Numbered from the stretch's first letter, positions 1-10,004 are shown. The stretch is DNA of 64,000 nucleotides from GCA-2786165 sp964625775 (GCA_964625775.1 CAZVEH010000001.1:33720-97719), one strand, 5' to 3'. Made by a program: numbers and translations. Notes: a model not told the origin generated them from the letters alone.

Positions 1-123
1 GGTGCAACATTTTGTTCGGCATGTGCTAAATGGCTGGATGATAGGATGGCAAAGATCAGCCCAGATATAGAGAAAAAATTTTTCACATGTAATCCTATTT
101 TAATTAAAGTTGCGCAATATTAG
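1..123 (+). CDS. 3' end of an unidentified gene cut by the window edge
   Basis: Frame 1 is open from the first base to a TAG at 121-123, giving 40 residues that include a C-x2-C pair (FCSAC) and a charged stretch ending KVAQY. The composition is protein-like and the stop lies just before the convergent gene that ends at 129. Nothing identifies the family. It could be a chance open frame, since 40 codons is short. Confidence 0.4.
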   Translation, partial: GATFCSACAKWLDDRMAKISPDIEKKFFTCNPILIKVAQY

Positions 124-128
124 TAAGG

Positions 129-608
129 CTACCTGTGATTGTCAAATTGTTTGGCAGAAAACAACGCCAGATCAATGATTTTTTTTGACTGCTCTGGATC
201 GTCGGACATTTGGCTCACATCCTGAGTGAGTTCTATAAAAAAATCAGCATTGGGTGTTTGCGGATGATACAATGCAGTGACATGGCGATAAATGTAATGT
301 AGTAATTCTTTGTTGATGGTGATTTTATTGGTTTCTGTGGCATGATTGCTATGACAATCACCAAACAACAACCAGCCGGGTGCAACATCCAAATGGGTGG
401 CAATTTCGATGAGCTTATTCGATTCTGGAATGGCCTGTCCACGCAAATATTTGCGACAAATCTGCAAAGAATGTCCGGTCATTTGTGCAAATTTCTGAAC
501 ATGTACACCAGATGGTGACCGAGAAGAGCAGTATCCTTTCGCAAGCAACGCAGCACGTAAGCGTGAGGCGAATTGCTGATTGAAATGAGGTTTCTCTAAT
601 TTGATCAT
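129..608 (-). CDS. XRE-type helix-turn-helix regulator
   Basis: This 159-residue protein is predicted to be a DNA-binding regulator of the Cro/CI (XRE) type. Residues 10-85 read as a five-helix HTH domain: a helix with FASRLRAALLAKG, the pair KFAQMTGHSLQICRKYLRG as helix-turn-helix, then a helix with NKLIEIATHLDVAPGWLLFG, the usual family ending. The C-terminal 75 residues are helical with no recognisable domain and may dimerise. It starts at an ATG (606-608 on the complement). It stands alone and converges on the partial gene at the edge. Targets are unknown; similar solitary regulators are common in Legionellales. The domain call is fairly sure, any specific role is not. Confidence 0.75.
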   Translation of the reverse strand: MIKLEKPHFNQQFASRLRAALLAKGYCSSRSPSGVHVQKFAQMTGHSLQICRKYLRGQAIPESNKLIEIATHLDVAPGWLLFGDCHSNHATETNKITINKELLHYIYRHVTALYHPQTPNADFFIELTQDVSQMSDDPEQSKKIIDLALFSAKQFDNHR

Positions 609-822
609 GGTGTGGGGTCTTCTTATGAAAGTCCTGAGAGAGTGTAATCAATCCTACCTAATGTGACAACCCAAGCTGCACAAAATCACTGGGTGTTTTC
701 TCATTCTCTAATGGAAATATAAAGTTTCTATTGGAAATAAACGATTGACATTATTTGTCTTGTGGTTAAACTTAATTCCGAAAATCAAAGTCCATCTTGA
801 TTTTTGAGTCCAATCACGGAAT

Positions 823-855
823 GGTTTGAGCGGAAAAAGGAATCCCCCTCAAACC
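823..855. terminator. hairpin in the 609-954 gap
   Basis: The 346-base gap between the regulator and the next gene holds an 8-bp inverted repeat, GGTTTGAG (823-830) and CTCAAACC (848-855). No T run follows, so it is only a possible terminator or an RNA structure. I see nothing else supportable in the gap. Confidence 0.3.
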
Positions 856-954
856 AAACACAGGAAACACAGTGGTAAACATAGCTGTTGAAACCTCGCT
901 TATGGCTGGAATTGATACCCCCGATCGATACCGGCCTTTCTCATCCTCGATGGT

Positions 955-1317
955 TTAATAGGTTCGCACACGGACTTGACGTCGACAACGGACTTGTCCG
1001 TGTCGGTGGTTGTTCAGATATTGTCTAGAATAAACCACTTGTCTACGAGTATAGGCTCGATCAACGTAAACATACTGGTCGTACTCAGGAAACAGCTCAA
1101 ATCGACGTTGCTGTAATTGCATGTTAGCAAATTGTCTCCTGATGAATCTGTTGTGCAACCTTTGTGCCTGCAATTGGCGCATCAAGCGCATATCTTGATA
1201 ATCTTGTGCTTCCTGCAGGCTGGGGCCCACTGAAAAAACAATAGACGTATGCGCCTGAGTCTGTGCGCAAATGATCATCAATAACCCGGAAAATAGTAGT
1301 CTTACTCGTTTTTTCAT
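955..1317 (-). CDS. small exported Arg/Gln-rich protein of unknown function
   Basis: The 120-residue product starts MKKRVRLLFSGLLMIICAQTQA, a typical Sec signal peptide with a basic head, hydrophobic core and AQA-type cleavage site near residue 22. The mature part is rich in Arg, Gln and Tyr (for example LQQRRFELFPEYDQYVYVDRAY) and very basic at the end. No known domain is recognised. It has no co-directional neighbour and is probably monocistronic. A periplasmic or surface location is inferred only from the signal peptide. Confidence 0.6.
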   Translation of the reverse strand: MKKRVRLLFSGLLMIICAQTQAHTSIVFSVGPSLQEAQDYQDMRLMRQLQAQRLHNRFIRRQFANMQLQQRRFELFPEYDQYVYVDRAYTRRQVVYSRQYLNNHRHGQVRCRRQVRVRTY

Positions 1318-1466
1318 AGCGTGCCTCGTTTTTTTATTTCATCAATTTGCGCCAATTATACCACAGTGAATAAAAAATACACTTATCATCGGATCGGCTT
1401 ACGGCGCGAGAAGTGACTTTGTGCTTTTGTAGGGTGTTGCTCTTTGATGGTGTTCTGACAAAACAA

Positions 1467-1496
1467 TTGACGATGATTAGGGAGTCATACTATACT
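1467..1496 (+). promoter_or_regulatory. sigma-70 promoter for tRNA-Val/thrS
   Basis: TTGACG (1467-1472) and TATACT (1491-1496) are separated by 18 bases and lie about 40 bases before the tRNA. This is the best promoter ahead of the tRNA and the translation operon. thrS begins only 63 bases after the tRNA, so read-through is plausible. Confidence 0.65.
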
Positions 1497-1538
1497 TCGC
1501 AGCCTCGCTGTTTGATAAACAGCTGTTGATATATTTTT

Positions 1539-1613
1539 AGGCACGTAGCTCAGTGGTAGAGCACCACCTTGACATGGTGGTGGTCGGTGGTTCGATCCCA
1601 CTCGTGCCTACCA
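1539..1613 (+). tRNA. tRNA-Val (GAC)
   Basis: A complete cloverleaf of 75 bases with encoded CCA. The acceptor stem AGGCACG pairs with CGTGCCT over 7 bp; the D arm carries GCTC/GAGC; the anticodon stem CCACC/GGTGG encloses loop TTGACAT with anticodon GAC; the T loop is TTCGATC. The discriminator is A. It lies directly upstream of thrS and may share its promoter. Confidence 0.95.
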
Positions 1614-1676
1614 ACTCAGATGGCAAACAATGCATGTCACCAATCGCGGTTTGGTTGAGATGAGGAAATAACAAAC

Positions 1677-3587
1677 ATGCCAAACATCAAATTACCCAAT
1701 GGGCAAGTGAAACACTTCGACCAACCTATGTCTGTTTATGAGGTTGCAAAAACCATCAGCACCAGTTTGGCCAAAATTGCCTTGGCTGGTCAAGTGGACG
1801 GTCGTATGGTCGATGTCGGCCACGTCCTCACTCAAGATTGCGCCTTGGTGATCATCACCGACAAAGATCCAGAGGGTTTGGATGTGATTCGCCATTCTGT
1901 TGCCCACTTGTTAGCTCAAGCCGTGAAACTTTTATTTCCCAGCGCTCAAGTGACCATTGGTCCTGTGATTGAAGATGGTTTTTTCTATGATTTCTCTTAC
2001 GATAGGCCTTTTACGCCAGAAGATTTGAGCAACATAGAGGCAAAAATGATCGCGCTGGCAAAAGCCGATCACCCCGTGACACGTAGAGAGTTATCCCGTG
2101 AAGAAGCCATAGATTATTTTTTAAACTTGGGTGAAACTTACAAAGCAAAAATCATTCAAGATTTGCCACCCAATGAACCACTTTCTTTGTATCGTCAAGG
2201 TGAGTTCGAGGATTTATGTCGTGGACCACATGTGCCATCGACCGGTAAACTAAAAGCCTTTAAGCTCACTAAGTTGGCGGGTGCGTATTGGCGTGGTGAT
2301 TCCAATAATGAGATGTTACAGCGTATCTACGGCACTGCATGGGCCGACAAAGCTGCATTGGCTGATTACTTGAATCGATTGGAAGAGGCTGAAAAACGCG
2401 ATCACCGCAAATTGGGTAAAACGCTTGAACTGTTTCATTTTCAGGATATTGCCCCTGGCATGGTGTTTTGGCATCCGAATGGCTGGATTATTTATCAAGA
2501 AATTGAACAGTATATGCGGCGCAGATTGCAGGGTTCAGGGTATCAAGAAATCAAAACGCCTCAATTGGTTGATAAAGTATTGTGGGAAAAATCAGGTCAT
2601 TGGGATAATTTTCGTGAGCAGATGTTTGTCACCGAAACCGAAAATCGTCAATACGCAGTAAAGCCTATGAATTGTCCCTGCCATGTGCAAGTATATAATC
2701 AAGGTATTAAAAGTTATCGTGATTTGCCCTTGCGTTTGTCAGAATTTGGCTCGTGCCATCGGAGTGAACCTTCTGGTGCACTGCATGGATTGATGCGTGT
2801 ACGGGGTTTCACCCAAGATGATGCCCATATTTTTTGTACCAAAGAACAAATCCAGGAAGAAGTGTTGCACATGTTAGAGTTGGTGCAAACAGTCTATGCC
2901 GATTTTGGCTTTGATAACATCACCTATCGCTTGGCGTTACGCCCGGAATCGCGGGTGGGGTCGGATGAGGTCTGGGATAGCGCTGAGTCTGCGTTGCAAA
3001 ACGCGCTTGAAGCCAAACATATTTCCTGGATCGACGCGCCGGGAGAGGGTGCTTTTTATGGCCCCAAAATAGAATGTTCTCTAGCGGATTGTTTGGGTAG
3101 AATTTGGCAATGTGGTACCATCCAAGTTGATTTTTCGATGCCAAATCGCCTCGGCGCAGTGTATGTTGCAGAAGATGGCAGCAAACAAACGCCCGTGATG
3201 TTACATCGCGCTATTTTGGGTAGTTTTGAGCGATTCATTGGGATTTTGATTGAGCATTACGCGGGACGTTTTCCTTTATGGCTAGCGCCTACGCAAATTG
3301 TGGTGTTGACCATCACTGAGAAGCACAATGATTATGCCTCTCACGTGCATCAAGTGTTACAAAATTCAGGTATTCGTGCGGCAATTGACTTGAGAAATGA
3401 GAAAATTGGATTTAAAATTCGCGAGCACACCTTAGTCAATGTGCCCTATATGCTGATTATTGGTGATAAAGAAATAGACACCAACCAAGTGACTTTACGT
3501 ACTCGAGCGGGTGTTGACATTGGCATGGTGACTATCGAATCAGTTTGTGATAAGATGCGCCAGGAAATTGCTGCAAAGGCCCAGTAA
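1677..3587 (+). CDS. thrS: threonyl-tRNA synthetase
   Basis: This class II synthetase charges tRNA-Thr in the cytoplasm. The 636 residues match the family length. An N-terminal TGS domain (1-62) is followed by the editing domain with the zinc-type motif [11 protein letters not shown] (about residue 72), then the catalytic core. Class II motif 2 appears as [11 protein letters not shown] followed by [13 protein letters not shown], and motif 3 as [15 protein letters not shown]. The C-terminal anticodon-binding domain contains [13 protein letters not shown]. The start ATG at 1677 has an AGGAA-type ribosome site. It heads the thrS-infC-rpmI-rplT-pheST-ihfA order that is conserved in gammaproteobacteria. 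Confidence 0.98.
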   Translation: MPNIKLPNGQVKHFDQPMSVYEVAKTISTSLAKIALAGQVDGRMVDVGHVLTQDCALVIITDKDPEGLDVIRHSVAHLLAQAVKLLFPSAQVTIGPVIEDGFFYDFSYDRPFTPEDLSNIEAKMIALAKADHPVTRRELSREEAIDYFLNLGETYKAKIIQDLPPNEPLSLYRQGEFEDLCRGPHVPSTGKLKAFKLTKLAGAYWRGDSNNEMLQRIYGTAWADKAALADYLNRLEEAEKRDHRKLGKTLELFHFQDIAPGMVFWHPNGWIIYQEIEQYMRRRLQGSGYQEIKTPQLVDKVLWEKSGHWDNFREQMFVTETENRQYAVKPMNCPCHVQVYNQGIKSYRDLPLRLSEFGSCHRSEPSGALHGLMRVRGFTQDDAHIFCTKEQIQEEVLHMLELVQTVYADFGFDNITYRLALRPESRVGSDEVWDSAESALQNALEAKHISWIDAPGEGAFYGPKIECSLADCLGRIWQCGTIQVDFSMPNRLGAVYVAEDGSKQTPVMLHRAILGSFERFIGILIEHYAGRFPLWLAPTQIVVLTITEKHNDYASHVHQVLQNSGIRAAIDLRNEKIGFKIREHTLVNVPYMLIIGDKEIDTNQVTLRTRAGVDIGMVTIESVCDKMRQEIAAKAQ

Positions 3588-3712
3588 AGCCTTGTGTGGC
3601 CTGTATAATTTGAAATGTGATAGATGATCTATCATGGTGATATTGCGTCATTGACCCAGATGATATAGGGGGCTCATGATCGATATTGTTATTTTGATTG
3701 GAGGACGAAACT

Positions 3713-4252
3713 ATTAGTGCATCAACTAAGCGTGATGGCGATCGCGCACGAATTAATGAACAAATTAATGTGCCAGAGGTACGTTTAATTGATGTGGACG
3801 GCAATCAAGCTGGAATAGTTTCTACACGTGAAGCATTGCGTGCGGCGGAAGAGAGCGGATGTGATTTGGTGGAAATTTCCCCAAGTGCCAAACCGCCTGT
3901 TTGCCGGATTATGGATTATGGAAAATTTCTCTTTGAAGTGAGTAAGAAGCAAGCTGAAGCACGAAAAAAGCAAAAGCAGATTCAAGTCAAAGAAATTAAA
4001 TTCCGTCCTACGACGGAAGTGGGGGATTATCAGGTCAAGCTACGCAACCTGCTACGATTCCTGAAACATGGTGATAAAGTCAAAGTCACGCTGCGGTTTC
4101 GTGGTCGTGAAGTGGCACATCAGGAGCTTGGCATGAAGATTCTTGAGCGTGTGCAGCAAGATACTGCAGAGTTTGCGGTGATTGAGCAGCATGCAAAACG
4201 AGAAGGTCGCCAGTTGCTGATGGTATTAGCACCGAAAAAGAAACAAATATAG
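3713..4252 (+). CDS. infC: translation initiation factor IF-3 (ATT start)
   Basis: IF-3 binds the 30S subunit and checks start codons. The 179-residue protein shows the N-domain ([18 protein letters not shown]), the lysine-rich linker ([22 protein letters not shown]) and the C-domain ([17 protein letters not shown]). I place the start at ATT 3713-3715, seven bases after GGAGGA (3700-3705). A rare ATT start is the known autoregulatory device of infC, because IF-3 itself discriminates against it. A longer reading from TTG 3698 would run through the ribosome-binding site and is less likely. The gene lies between thrS and rpmI as in E. coli. Confidence 0.95.
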   Translation: MSASTKRDGDRARINEQINVPEVRLIDVDGNQAGIVSTREALRAAEESGCDLVEISPSAKPPVCRIMDYGKFLFEVSKKQAEARKKQKQIQVKEIKFRPTTEVGDYQVKLRNLLRFLKHGDKVKVTLRFRGREVAHQELGMKILERVQQDTAEFAVIEQHAKREGRQLLMVLAPKKKQI

Positions 4253-4336
4253 CATGATTTTTTAGAGTGTCGGCGCTTGCGTCCGCACTTGAAACCATAT
4301 CATGTCTTTTTACATTGAATGCGGAGTTTTTTTGTT

Positions 4337-4537
4337 ATGCCTAAATTAAAATCTCACAGAGGTGCTTGTAAGCGCTTCCGTAAAACTGCAAGTGGTGCGA
4401 TCAAACGCCGAGCTGCTAATAGAAATCACATCCTGACAAAAAAATCAACTAAACAAAAGCGGCATCTTCGGGTGTCTTCTGGTCGATTAAAACTGTGCGA
4501 TGCGCGTTTAGCTAAGCGTATGTTGCAAGGTAGTTAA
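4337..4537 (+). CDS. rpmI: 50S ribosomal protein L35
   Basis: The 66-residue basic protein starts [20 protein letters not shown], the standard L35 N-terminus, and carries the [10 protein letters not shown] segment. I chose ATG 4337 rather than the upstream in-frame ATG at 4319 because MPKLK is the conserved start. It is a structural component of the large subunit and sits 10 bases before rplT. By analogy with E. coli the infC-rpmI region may be subject to L20 feedback, but I do not see the binding site clearly. Confidence 0.96.
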   Translation: MPKLKSHRGACKRFRKTASGAIKRRAANRNHILTKKSTKQKRHLRVSSGRLKLCDARLAKRMLQGS

Positions 4538-4547
4538 GGAGTGAATT

Positions 4548-4904
4548 ATGCCAAGAGTTAAGCGTGGTGTGACGGCAAAAGCACGTCATAAAAAGGTAAT
4601 GAATTTAGCAAAAGGCTATTATGGTGCACGTTCGCGTACTTACCGTATGGCTAAGCAAGCGGTTATCAAAGCGGGTCAGTATGCTTACCGTGATCGTCGT
4701 CAGAAAAAACGACAATTTCGTGCGCTTTGGATCGTAAGAATCAATGCAGAAGCAAGAGTATGTGGATTGTCCTATAGCCGCTTGATTGATGGTTTGAAAA
4801 AAGCAGGTATCGAACTCGATCGTAAAGTTCTAGCCGATATGGCGGTTCATGATAAAATTGCCTTTGCAGCTGTTGCTGAGCAAGCCAAATCTGCTTTGGC
4901 TTGA
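4548..4904 (+). CDS. rplT: 50S ribosomal protein L20
   Basis: L20 binds 23S rRNA early in 50S assembly. The 118 residues are full length, beginning [26 protein letters not shown] with conserved [14 protein letters not shown] and the C-terminal globular domain ([35 protein letters not shown]). The ATG at 4548 follows an AAGGAG site. The gene lies in the infC-rpmI-rplT unit; L20 is the usual autogenous repressor of rpmI-rplT in this order. Confidence 0.97.
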   Translation: MPRVKRGVTAKARHKKVMNLAKGYYGARSRTYRMAKQAVIKAGQYAYRDRRQKKRQFRALWIVRINAEARVCGLSYSRLIDGLKKAGIELDRKVLADMAVHDKIAFAAVAEQAKSALA

Positions 4905-4910
4905 TCTACT

Positions 4911-5927
4911 GTGAAGCAGGATATTGAACAGCTTAAGGAAGCAGCCTTTTTGGCCGTGGAGAACGTCGATGATTTGACGGCACTCCAGGCCATTCGGGTT
5001 GATTTTCTTGGTAAAAAAGGCCGTTTGACCGACTTGTTAAAGCAAGTCGTTCATTTGTCTGCAGCAGAAAAACCTCTTATTGGCCAAGTGGTCAATCAAG
5101 TCAAACGTGACATCACCGATTGTATTGAAGCCAAATATGTATTCTTAAAAGAACGAGAATTAGAGGCTAAGCTCAATGCAGAAAAAATCGATGTGACGTT
5201 ATCAGGTCGAGCCAACGAATTTGGTTCACTTCATCCCGTTTCTCAAATGAAGCATAAAATCAATGATTATTTTAGTCGGCTGGGATTTGATATCGTAGAT
5301 GGGCCAGAAATTGAAACAGATTTTTATAATTTTGAAGCTTTGAACATTCCTTCCCACCACCCAGCAAGAGCCATGCACGATACGTTTTATTTTGGAGATG
5401 GTTCCTTGTTGCGAACGCATACGTCTCCAGTACAAATTCGCATCATGGAGCAACAACAGCCTCCTTTACGTTTGATAGCACCTGGGCGAGTGTATCGCTG
5501 TGATTCTGATTTAACCCATACGCCGATGTTTCATCAGGTTGAAGGGCTGCTGATCGATCAAAGTGCTACTTTGGCGGGATTAAAGGGCATATTGCAGCAG
5601 TTTTTTTCTGAGCTTTTTGCGCGAGATTTGGCGTTTCGATTCCGACCGTCCTATTTTCCCTTTACAGAACCCTCAGCTGAAATGGATCTAGAGTGCACGC
5701 AATGCGAAGGCAAGGGATGTCGAACCTGTCAATTCACAGGCTGGATCGAGGTTGGGGGGTGTGGCATGGTGCATCCGAATGTCCTGCGGTCGGTGAATAT
5801 TTCTCCCGATGAGTACCAAGGCTGGGCCTTCGGTATGGGCATAGACAGAATTGCGATGTTGTATTACACCATCGATGATTTGCGCTTGATGTTCGAAAAT
5901 GACGTAACATTTTTAAATCAATTTTAG
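4911..5927 (+). CDS. pheS: phenylalanyl-tRNA synthetase alpha subunit
   Basis: PheS is the catalytic subunit of the alpha2beta2 enzyme. The protein has 338 residues. The N-terminal coiled-coil arm (1-85) contacts tRNA. Class II motif 1 lies around [19 protein letters not shown], motif 2 around [20 protein letters not shown], and motif 3 at [15 protein letters not shown] cysteine cluster [13 protein letters not shown] is present near residue 265. The start is GTG 4911, six bases after the rplT stop. pheT follows after a 106-base gap that contains a hairpin. Confidence 0.97.
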   Translation: MKQDIEQLKEAAFLAVENVDDLTALQAIRVDFLGKKGRLTDLLKQVVHLSAAEKPLIGQVVNQVKRDITDCIEAKYVFLKERELEAKLNAEKIDVTLSGRANEFGSLHPVSQMKHKINDYFSRLGFDIVDGPEIETDFYNFEALNIPSHHPARAMHDTFYFGDGSLLRTHTSPVQIRIMEQQQPPLRLIAPGRVYRCDSDLTHTPMFHQVEGLLIDQSATLAGLKGILQQFFSELFARDLAFRFRPSYFPFTEPSAEMDLECTQCEGKGCRTCQFTGWIEVGGCGMVHPNVLRSVNISPDEYQGWAFGMGIDRIAMLYYTIDDLRLMFENDVTFLNQF

Positions 5928-5939
5928 CTAACACGCACC

Positions 5940-5979
5940 AAGATGAACACAAAGCCTCAGATCGGTTTGGGTTCATCTT
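5940..5979 (+). terminator. hairpin between pheS and pheT
   Basis: AAGATGAAC (5940-5948) pairs with GTTCATCTT (5971-5979), with partial inner pairing. No T tract follows, so it more likely tunes mRNA stability or the pheS/pheT ratio than stops transcription. Confidence 0.4.
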
Positions 5980-6033
5980 AAACGTAGTGCTTCGTACTTT
6001 AAACTAATATCTGCTTGAAATAATGAGGTCAGC

Positions 6034-8430
6034 ATGAAAATAAGTGAGTCATGGTTGCGTGAATGGGTCAATCCTCCATTGACGACTCAAGATTTGGCGA
6101 ATCAATTAACCATGGCGGGTTTGGAAGTAGATGCTGTGGCTCCTGTTGCGGGTTATTTTGATCATGTGGTTGTGGCCAAAGTGTTGCGTACAAAGCCCCA
6201 TCCTCAAGCGGATCGTTTGACTTTATGTGAAGTCGATGCGGGGGATGGACAGGTATTACATGTGGTGTGCGGTGCTGCGAACGTCCGACCGGGATTGGTG
6301 GTGGCTCTGGCTAAAATAGGGGCACATTTACCCGGGGATTTGGTGATCAAAGAAGCCAAGCTTCGTGGAGAATTGTCTCAGGGAATGTTGTGTGCCGCGG
6401 ATGAATTGGGGTTGTCCGATTGTTCCGAAGGGATCATGGAACTTGCAGACGATGCGCCGCTTGGGATGAACATACGAGAATATTTGACTCTGGACGACCA
6501 TGTTTTTGATCTTAATTTAACGCCTAATCGTGCTGATTGTCTGAGTGTCTTAGGTGTGGCGCGCGATGTTGCTGCCTTGAATCAAATACCTTTACGCGCC
6601 AAAGATACGGTTAAAATCGTACCCACTACGGATACTGTGCTGGCGGTGCATTTGGAGTCTGACGCTGCTTGTCCATTTTACGCAGGTCGTCTGATCACTG
6701 GGATCAACCCGCATGCAGTAACGCCTTTGTTTATTAAAGAACGCTTAAGGCGTTCTGATGTGAGATCCACCCATCCGGTAGTTGATGTCCTGAATTATAT
6801 GATGTTGGAATTGGGCCAACCCATGCACGCGTTCGATCAACATCGTATCCAAGGTAGCATTCATATTCGCCAAGCTCAAAAAGAAGAATCATTGGTATTA
6901 TTGGGCGGGCAAGAGGTAGTGTTGGACCCACAAGTCATGGTCATTGCAGATGATCGTAATGTTTTGGCGATGGCTGGCATCATTGGCGGCCAAGATAGTG
7001 CCGTTCATGAAGATACCACTGATATTTGGTTGGAGTCTGCTTATTTTGATCCCCTTGCGATTGCAGGGGTTGCTCGACGATTTGGGTTGTCTACAGATGC
7101 GTCTCATCGCTATGAGCGTGGTGTTGATCCCAGTTTAGCCGTATCGGCACTTGAAACAGCGACAGCTCTATTGCATACCATTGTGGGGGGAGAGCTAGGT
7201 CCTATTGTTCAACAAACAGCGCCTTATTTTTCTCAGACAGATCAAACGCCCATTCCATTTCATCCCAATACCGTGATGCGATTATCAGGCATGAACATAC
7301 CTGAAGACACTATGCACACTATTTTAGAGCACTTGGGTATGACCGTGGTTCGCAGTACCCCTGTATGGGCAGTGCACATTCCTTCCTATCGTTTTGATTT
7401 ACATAGAGATGTTGACTTGGTTGAAGAAATCATACGTGTGGTGGGCTATGACAAAATTCCGACCTTGCCCGTGCCATCAACCATGCAAGCAGGAACCATT
7501 GATGCTTCGGAACAGTTAACAGCAAAGATCATGCAATTTCTGGCCCAGCGTGGCTATCGTGAGACCATTTCGTACAGCTTTGTTGATCCCTCTTTACAAC
7601 AGATGATATACCCAAATTCACCGGCTAAATCGCTATTGAATCCTATTTCTTCAGAATTGTCTGACATGCGTGTGGGTTTATGGTCGGGATTATTAGCTTC
7701 GATGTTGCATAATACCCACCGGCAACAACCGGCACTGAAATTGTGTGAAACTGGCAAGGTATTTTTGTTAAATGACGATAGGGTTAAAGAAGAAATTTGT
7801 TGTGCTGGATTGATCATGGGTGAACACGGTCAGTTTAGCTGGACCGATCCGGCAAGCACCTATGATTTTTACGATATGAAGGGTGATTTACAGGCTTTAT
7901 TTGCCACATTGAAACATGATGACATCCGTTTTATTGCTGGAGAACACCCCGCTTTGCATCCAGGGAAAACAGCACAAATCATGCATGGCGATCAACAGAT
8001 TGGCTGGCTAGGTGTACTGCATCCGCGACTCCTGGATATGTTTGATTTAACTACAGATGTGATTTTATTTGAGTTGATGATATCATCCTTTCAGGAAAAA
8101 AAGCGCATTGTGTATCAACCGATTTCCAAATATCCACAAATTCGACGCGATTTATCGTTGTTGCTTGATGATACGGTGAGTGCCGAAACTTTGGAAGCAG
8201 TCGTGCGCCGTACGCTGGATCCTAACGTGTTGAAATCATTTTATATTTTTGATGTCTATACGGGCGGTGGTTTGGCGTTGGAGCATAAAAAAAGCGTGGC
8301 TTTGGGCATGGTCCTGCAGCATGATGAGCGCACATTAGTTGATGCGGATATCAATGCGATGATGGCGGACGTGGTTTCTGCCTTAGAGCGAGACGTGCAT
8401 GCTGTGTTACGCACCGCAACGGAATCATGA
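6034..8430 (+). CDS. pheT: phenylalanyl-tRNA synthetase beta subunit
   Basis: PheT forms the tRNA-binding and editing half of phenylalanyl-tRNA synthetase. The 798 residues show the usual order: MKISESWLREWVNP start, an EMAP/OB-type tRNA-binding domain (about 40-150, with KPHPQADRLTLCEVDAG), the B3/B4 editing region (HPVVDVLNYMMLELGQPMHAFD), B5, the catalytic-like core, and a C-terminal FDX-ACB domain (KYPQIRRDLSLLLDD). Length is normal and no key segment is missing. The start ATG 6034 follows a GAGGTC site. The gene is followed after 29 bases by ihfA. Confidence 0.97.
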   Translation: MKISESWLREWVNPPLTTQDLANQLTMAGLEVDAVAPVAGYFDHVVVAKVLRTKPHPQADRLTLCEVDAGDGQVLHVVCGAANVRPGLVVALAKIGAHLPGDLVIKEAKLRGELSQGMLCAADELGLSDCSEGIMELADDAPLGMNIREYLTLDDHVFDLNLTPNRADCLSVLGVARDVAALNQIPLRAKDTVKIVPTTDTVLAVHLESDAACPFYAGRLITGINPHAVTPLFIKERLRRSDVRSTHPVVDVLNYMMLELGQPMHAFDQHRIQGSIHIRQAQKEESLVLLGGQEVVLDPQVMVIADDRNVLAMAGIIGGQDSAVHEDTTDIWLESAYFDPLAIAGVARRFGLSTDASHRYERGVDPSLAVSALETATALLHTIVGGELGPIVQQTAPYFSQTDQTPIPFHPNTVMRLSGMNIPEDTMHTILEHLGMTVVRSTPVWAVHIPSYRFDLHRDVDLVEEIIRVVGYDKIPTLPVPSTMQAGTIDASEQLTAKIMQFLAQRGYRETISYSFVDPSLQQMIYPNSPAKSLLNPISSELSDMRVGLWSGLLASMLHNTHRQQPALKLCETGKVFLLNDDRVKEEICCAGLIMGEHGQFSWTDPASTYDFYDMKGDLQALFATLKHDDIRFIAGEHPALHPGKTAQIMHGDQQIGWLGVLHPRLLDMFDLTTDVILFELMISSFQEKKRIVYQPISKYPQIRRDLSLLLDDTVSAETLEAVVRRTLDPNVLKSFYIFDVYTGGGLALEHKKSVALGMVLQHDERTLVDADINAMMADVVSALERDVHAVLRTATES

Positions 8431-8459
8431 TCATCATATTTAATTAAAGGAATTGATAA

Positions 8460-8738
8460 GTGGGTGCATTAAGCAAAATGTTGATTAGCGAAGCATTATG
8501 TGATGCTTTGGGTTTATCTAAACCAGATGCAAAATGGATAGTAGATGAGTTTTTTGAGGAGCTCAAAGCGATATTGGCGTCCGGTCATCACATCAAGTTA
8601 TCTGGGTTCGGGAATTTTAAGTTACGTGATAAATCAGAACGCCCGGGTCGCAACCCCAAAACGGGTAAGGCCGCTGCTATAGCTGCGCGACGTGTTGTGA
8701 CGTTTAAGGCGGGTACGACGTTCAAGAATAAGCTTTAG
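8460..8738 (+). CDS. ihfA: integration host factor alpha subunit
   Basis: IHF bends DNA and acts in replication, recombination and transcription. The 92-residue protein begins GALSKMLISEALCDALGLSK and contains the HU/IHF signature GFGNFKLRDKSERPGRNPKTG, whose proline inserts into the minor groove, then ARRVVTFKAG. The start is GTG 8460 after an AAAGGAA site. Position after pheT is the conserved place of ihfA rather than hupB or ihfB, which supports the alpha assignment. It may be read from the upstream operon. Confidence 0.95.
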   Translation: MGALSKMLISEALCDALGLSKPDAKWIVDEFFEELKAILASGHHIKLSGFGNFKLRDKSERPGRNPKTGKAAAIAARRVVTFKAGTTFKNKL

Positions 8739-8794
8739 AAATATACAAAATAACGTCGATTTTTTTATTGATTATATTTTTTTTTAATATTAGC

Positions 8795-8823
8795 TTGTGA
8801 TTTTATCGAGTTTTGGTTAAAAT
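8795..8823 (+). promoter_or_regulatory. promoter for rplM-rpsI
   Basis: TTGTGA (8795-8800) and TAAAAT (8818-8823) with a 17-base spacer lie about 40 bases before the rplM start, in an AT-rich gap. The match to sigma-70 is good. Confidence 0.6.
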
Positions 8824-8864
8824 CGCCGGTCAAAGGTTAACCCAGGTGGTTTTGGAGTTTGGTA

Positions 8865-9299
8865 ATGAAGACATTTAGTGCCAAAGCACATGAAGTCAAA
8901 CGTGATTGGTATATTATTGATGCCAGTAATAAAATTTTAGGGCGTTTGGCCTCTGAGATTGCACAGCGTTTACGTGGAAAGCATAAAGCAGAATATACGC
9001 CTCATGTTGATACAGGGGATTATATTGTTGTGACCAATGTTGAATCTATAAAGGTTACTGGTCGCAAATTTAAAGACAAAATGTATTATAATCACTCAGG
9101 GTTTCCTGGTGGGATTAAAGAAATTTCGTTTGAAAAATTACAAGCGAAGCATCCAGCCCGCGTTCTTGAGCGTGCTGTGAAAGGCATGCTGCCTAAGAAT
9201 CCTTTAGGTCGGGATATGTATCGCAAGCTTAAAATTTATGTTGGCGGTGATCATCCTCATGCTGCGCAACAGCCCAAGCAACTTGATATTGAGGAATGA
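8865..9299 (+). CDS. rplM: 50S ribosomal protein L13
   Basis: L13 is an early assembly protein of the large subunit. From ATG 8865 (seven bases after TTGGAG) the product has 144 residues: [20 protein letters not shown], then the conserved [32 protein letters not shown] and the [21 protein letters not shown] segment. A TTG two codons upstream is not needed. It is translationally coupled to rpsI, whose start region overlaps its stop. Confidence 0.97.
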   Translation: MKTFSAKAHEVKRDWYIIDASNKILGRLASEIAQRLRGKHKAEYTPHVDTGDYIVVTNVESIKVTGRKFKDKMYYNHSGFPGGIKEISFEKLQAKHPARVLERAVKGMLPKNPLGRDMYRKLKIYVGGDHPHAAQQPKQLDIEE

Positions 9300-9301
9300 G
9301 T

Positions 9302-9754
9302 ATGAGTGCTCAAAAAAAACAAGTTAAACAAACCAAGCAATATTATGGCACTGGCCGCAGAAAGAGTTCATCTGCTCGGGTTTTCTTGCGCCCAGGCGCA
9401 GGTAAAATCGTTGTCAACCAACGCGAATTGTCTGAATATTTTGGTCGTGAAACATCTTGCATGGTGATTCGTCAGCCTTTAGAAGCTGTAGATGCATTAA
9501 GCCAGTTTGATGTTTATGCAACTGTAGTTGGCGGCGGTATTTCAGGACAAGCAGGTGCTATTCGTTTGGGGATTGCTCGTGCACTGGTGTCTTATGATGA
9601 GGCAGATTTGGTCGAAGGCGCAGAACCTTTGGATGATTCATTCCGCAAAAAATTACGCGCCAAAGGTTTGTTAACTCGTGATTCACGTCGTGTTGAGCGT
9701 AAAAAAGTGGGTCTGCATAAAGCTCGCCGTGCAACACAGTATTCTAAACGTTAA
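9302..9754 (+). CDS. rpsI: 30S ribosomal protein S9
   Basis: S9 reaches the P-site tRNA through its C-terminal tail. The protein shows [19 protein letters not shown], the [19 protein letters not shown] motif and the conserved end [25 protein letters not shown] prefer ATG 9302, six bases after GAGGA, over ATG 9296, which overlaps the rplM stop. At 150 residues it is about 20 longer than E. coli S9 because of a Lys/Gln-rich N-terminal extension. A strong terminator follows. Confidence 0.96.
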   Translation: MSAQKKQVKQTKQYYGTGRRKSSSARVFLRPGAGKIVVNQRELSEYFGRETSCMVIRQPLEAVDALSQFDVYATVVGGGISGQAGAIRLGIARALVSYDEADLVEGAEPLDDSFRKKLRAKGLLTRDSRRVERKKVGLHKARRATQYSKR

Positions 9755-9807
9755 AATTTTTGTTCTATGGTCATTTTGCCGCTTACGGTGGCAAGATAAG
9801 CATATAA

Positions 9808-9836
9808 AAATCCCCTCGATGAGGGGATTTTTTTTA
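9808..9836 (+). terminator. rho-independent terminator after rpsI
   Basis: A 10-bp perfect stem AAATCCCCTC / GAGGGGATTT with a 3-base loop is followed by a run of T. It is a textbook intrinsic terminator for rplM-rpsI. Confidence 0.93.
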
Positions 9837-9861
9837 GATTTTTGCTCAGGGTGATTAAGTT

Positions 9862-9965
9862 AGCCCGTCATCTTGAGTTAACCCTTATCCTGAGTTAAAC
9901 AGTCATACTGAGTTAAGCTGTCATCCTGAGAGTAACGAAGGATCTCGCTTGTCTCGAGAAGATGC
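9862..9965. repeat. degenerate GTCATCCTGAG-type repeats
   Basis: Three degenerate units resembling GTCATCCTGAGTTAA are spaced about 20 bases apart and followed by a longer palindromic element (CCTGAGAGTAACGAAGGATCT). Relatives of the last unit occur at 35591 and 63962. It looks like a decayed short palindromic repeat family, not a CRISPR. Confidence 0.6.
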
Positions 9966-10004
9966 CCATTGTCCTGATACAGATCTAAGCATGAGGATAA
10001 ACGA

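Noticed and set aside
9862..9965. CRISPR-like spacing of short repeats
   Set aside because: Only three degenerate units with spacers of a few bases and no cas genes.
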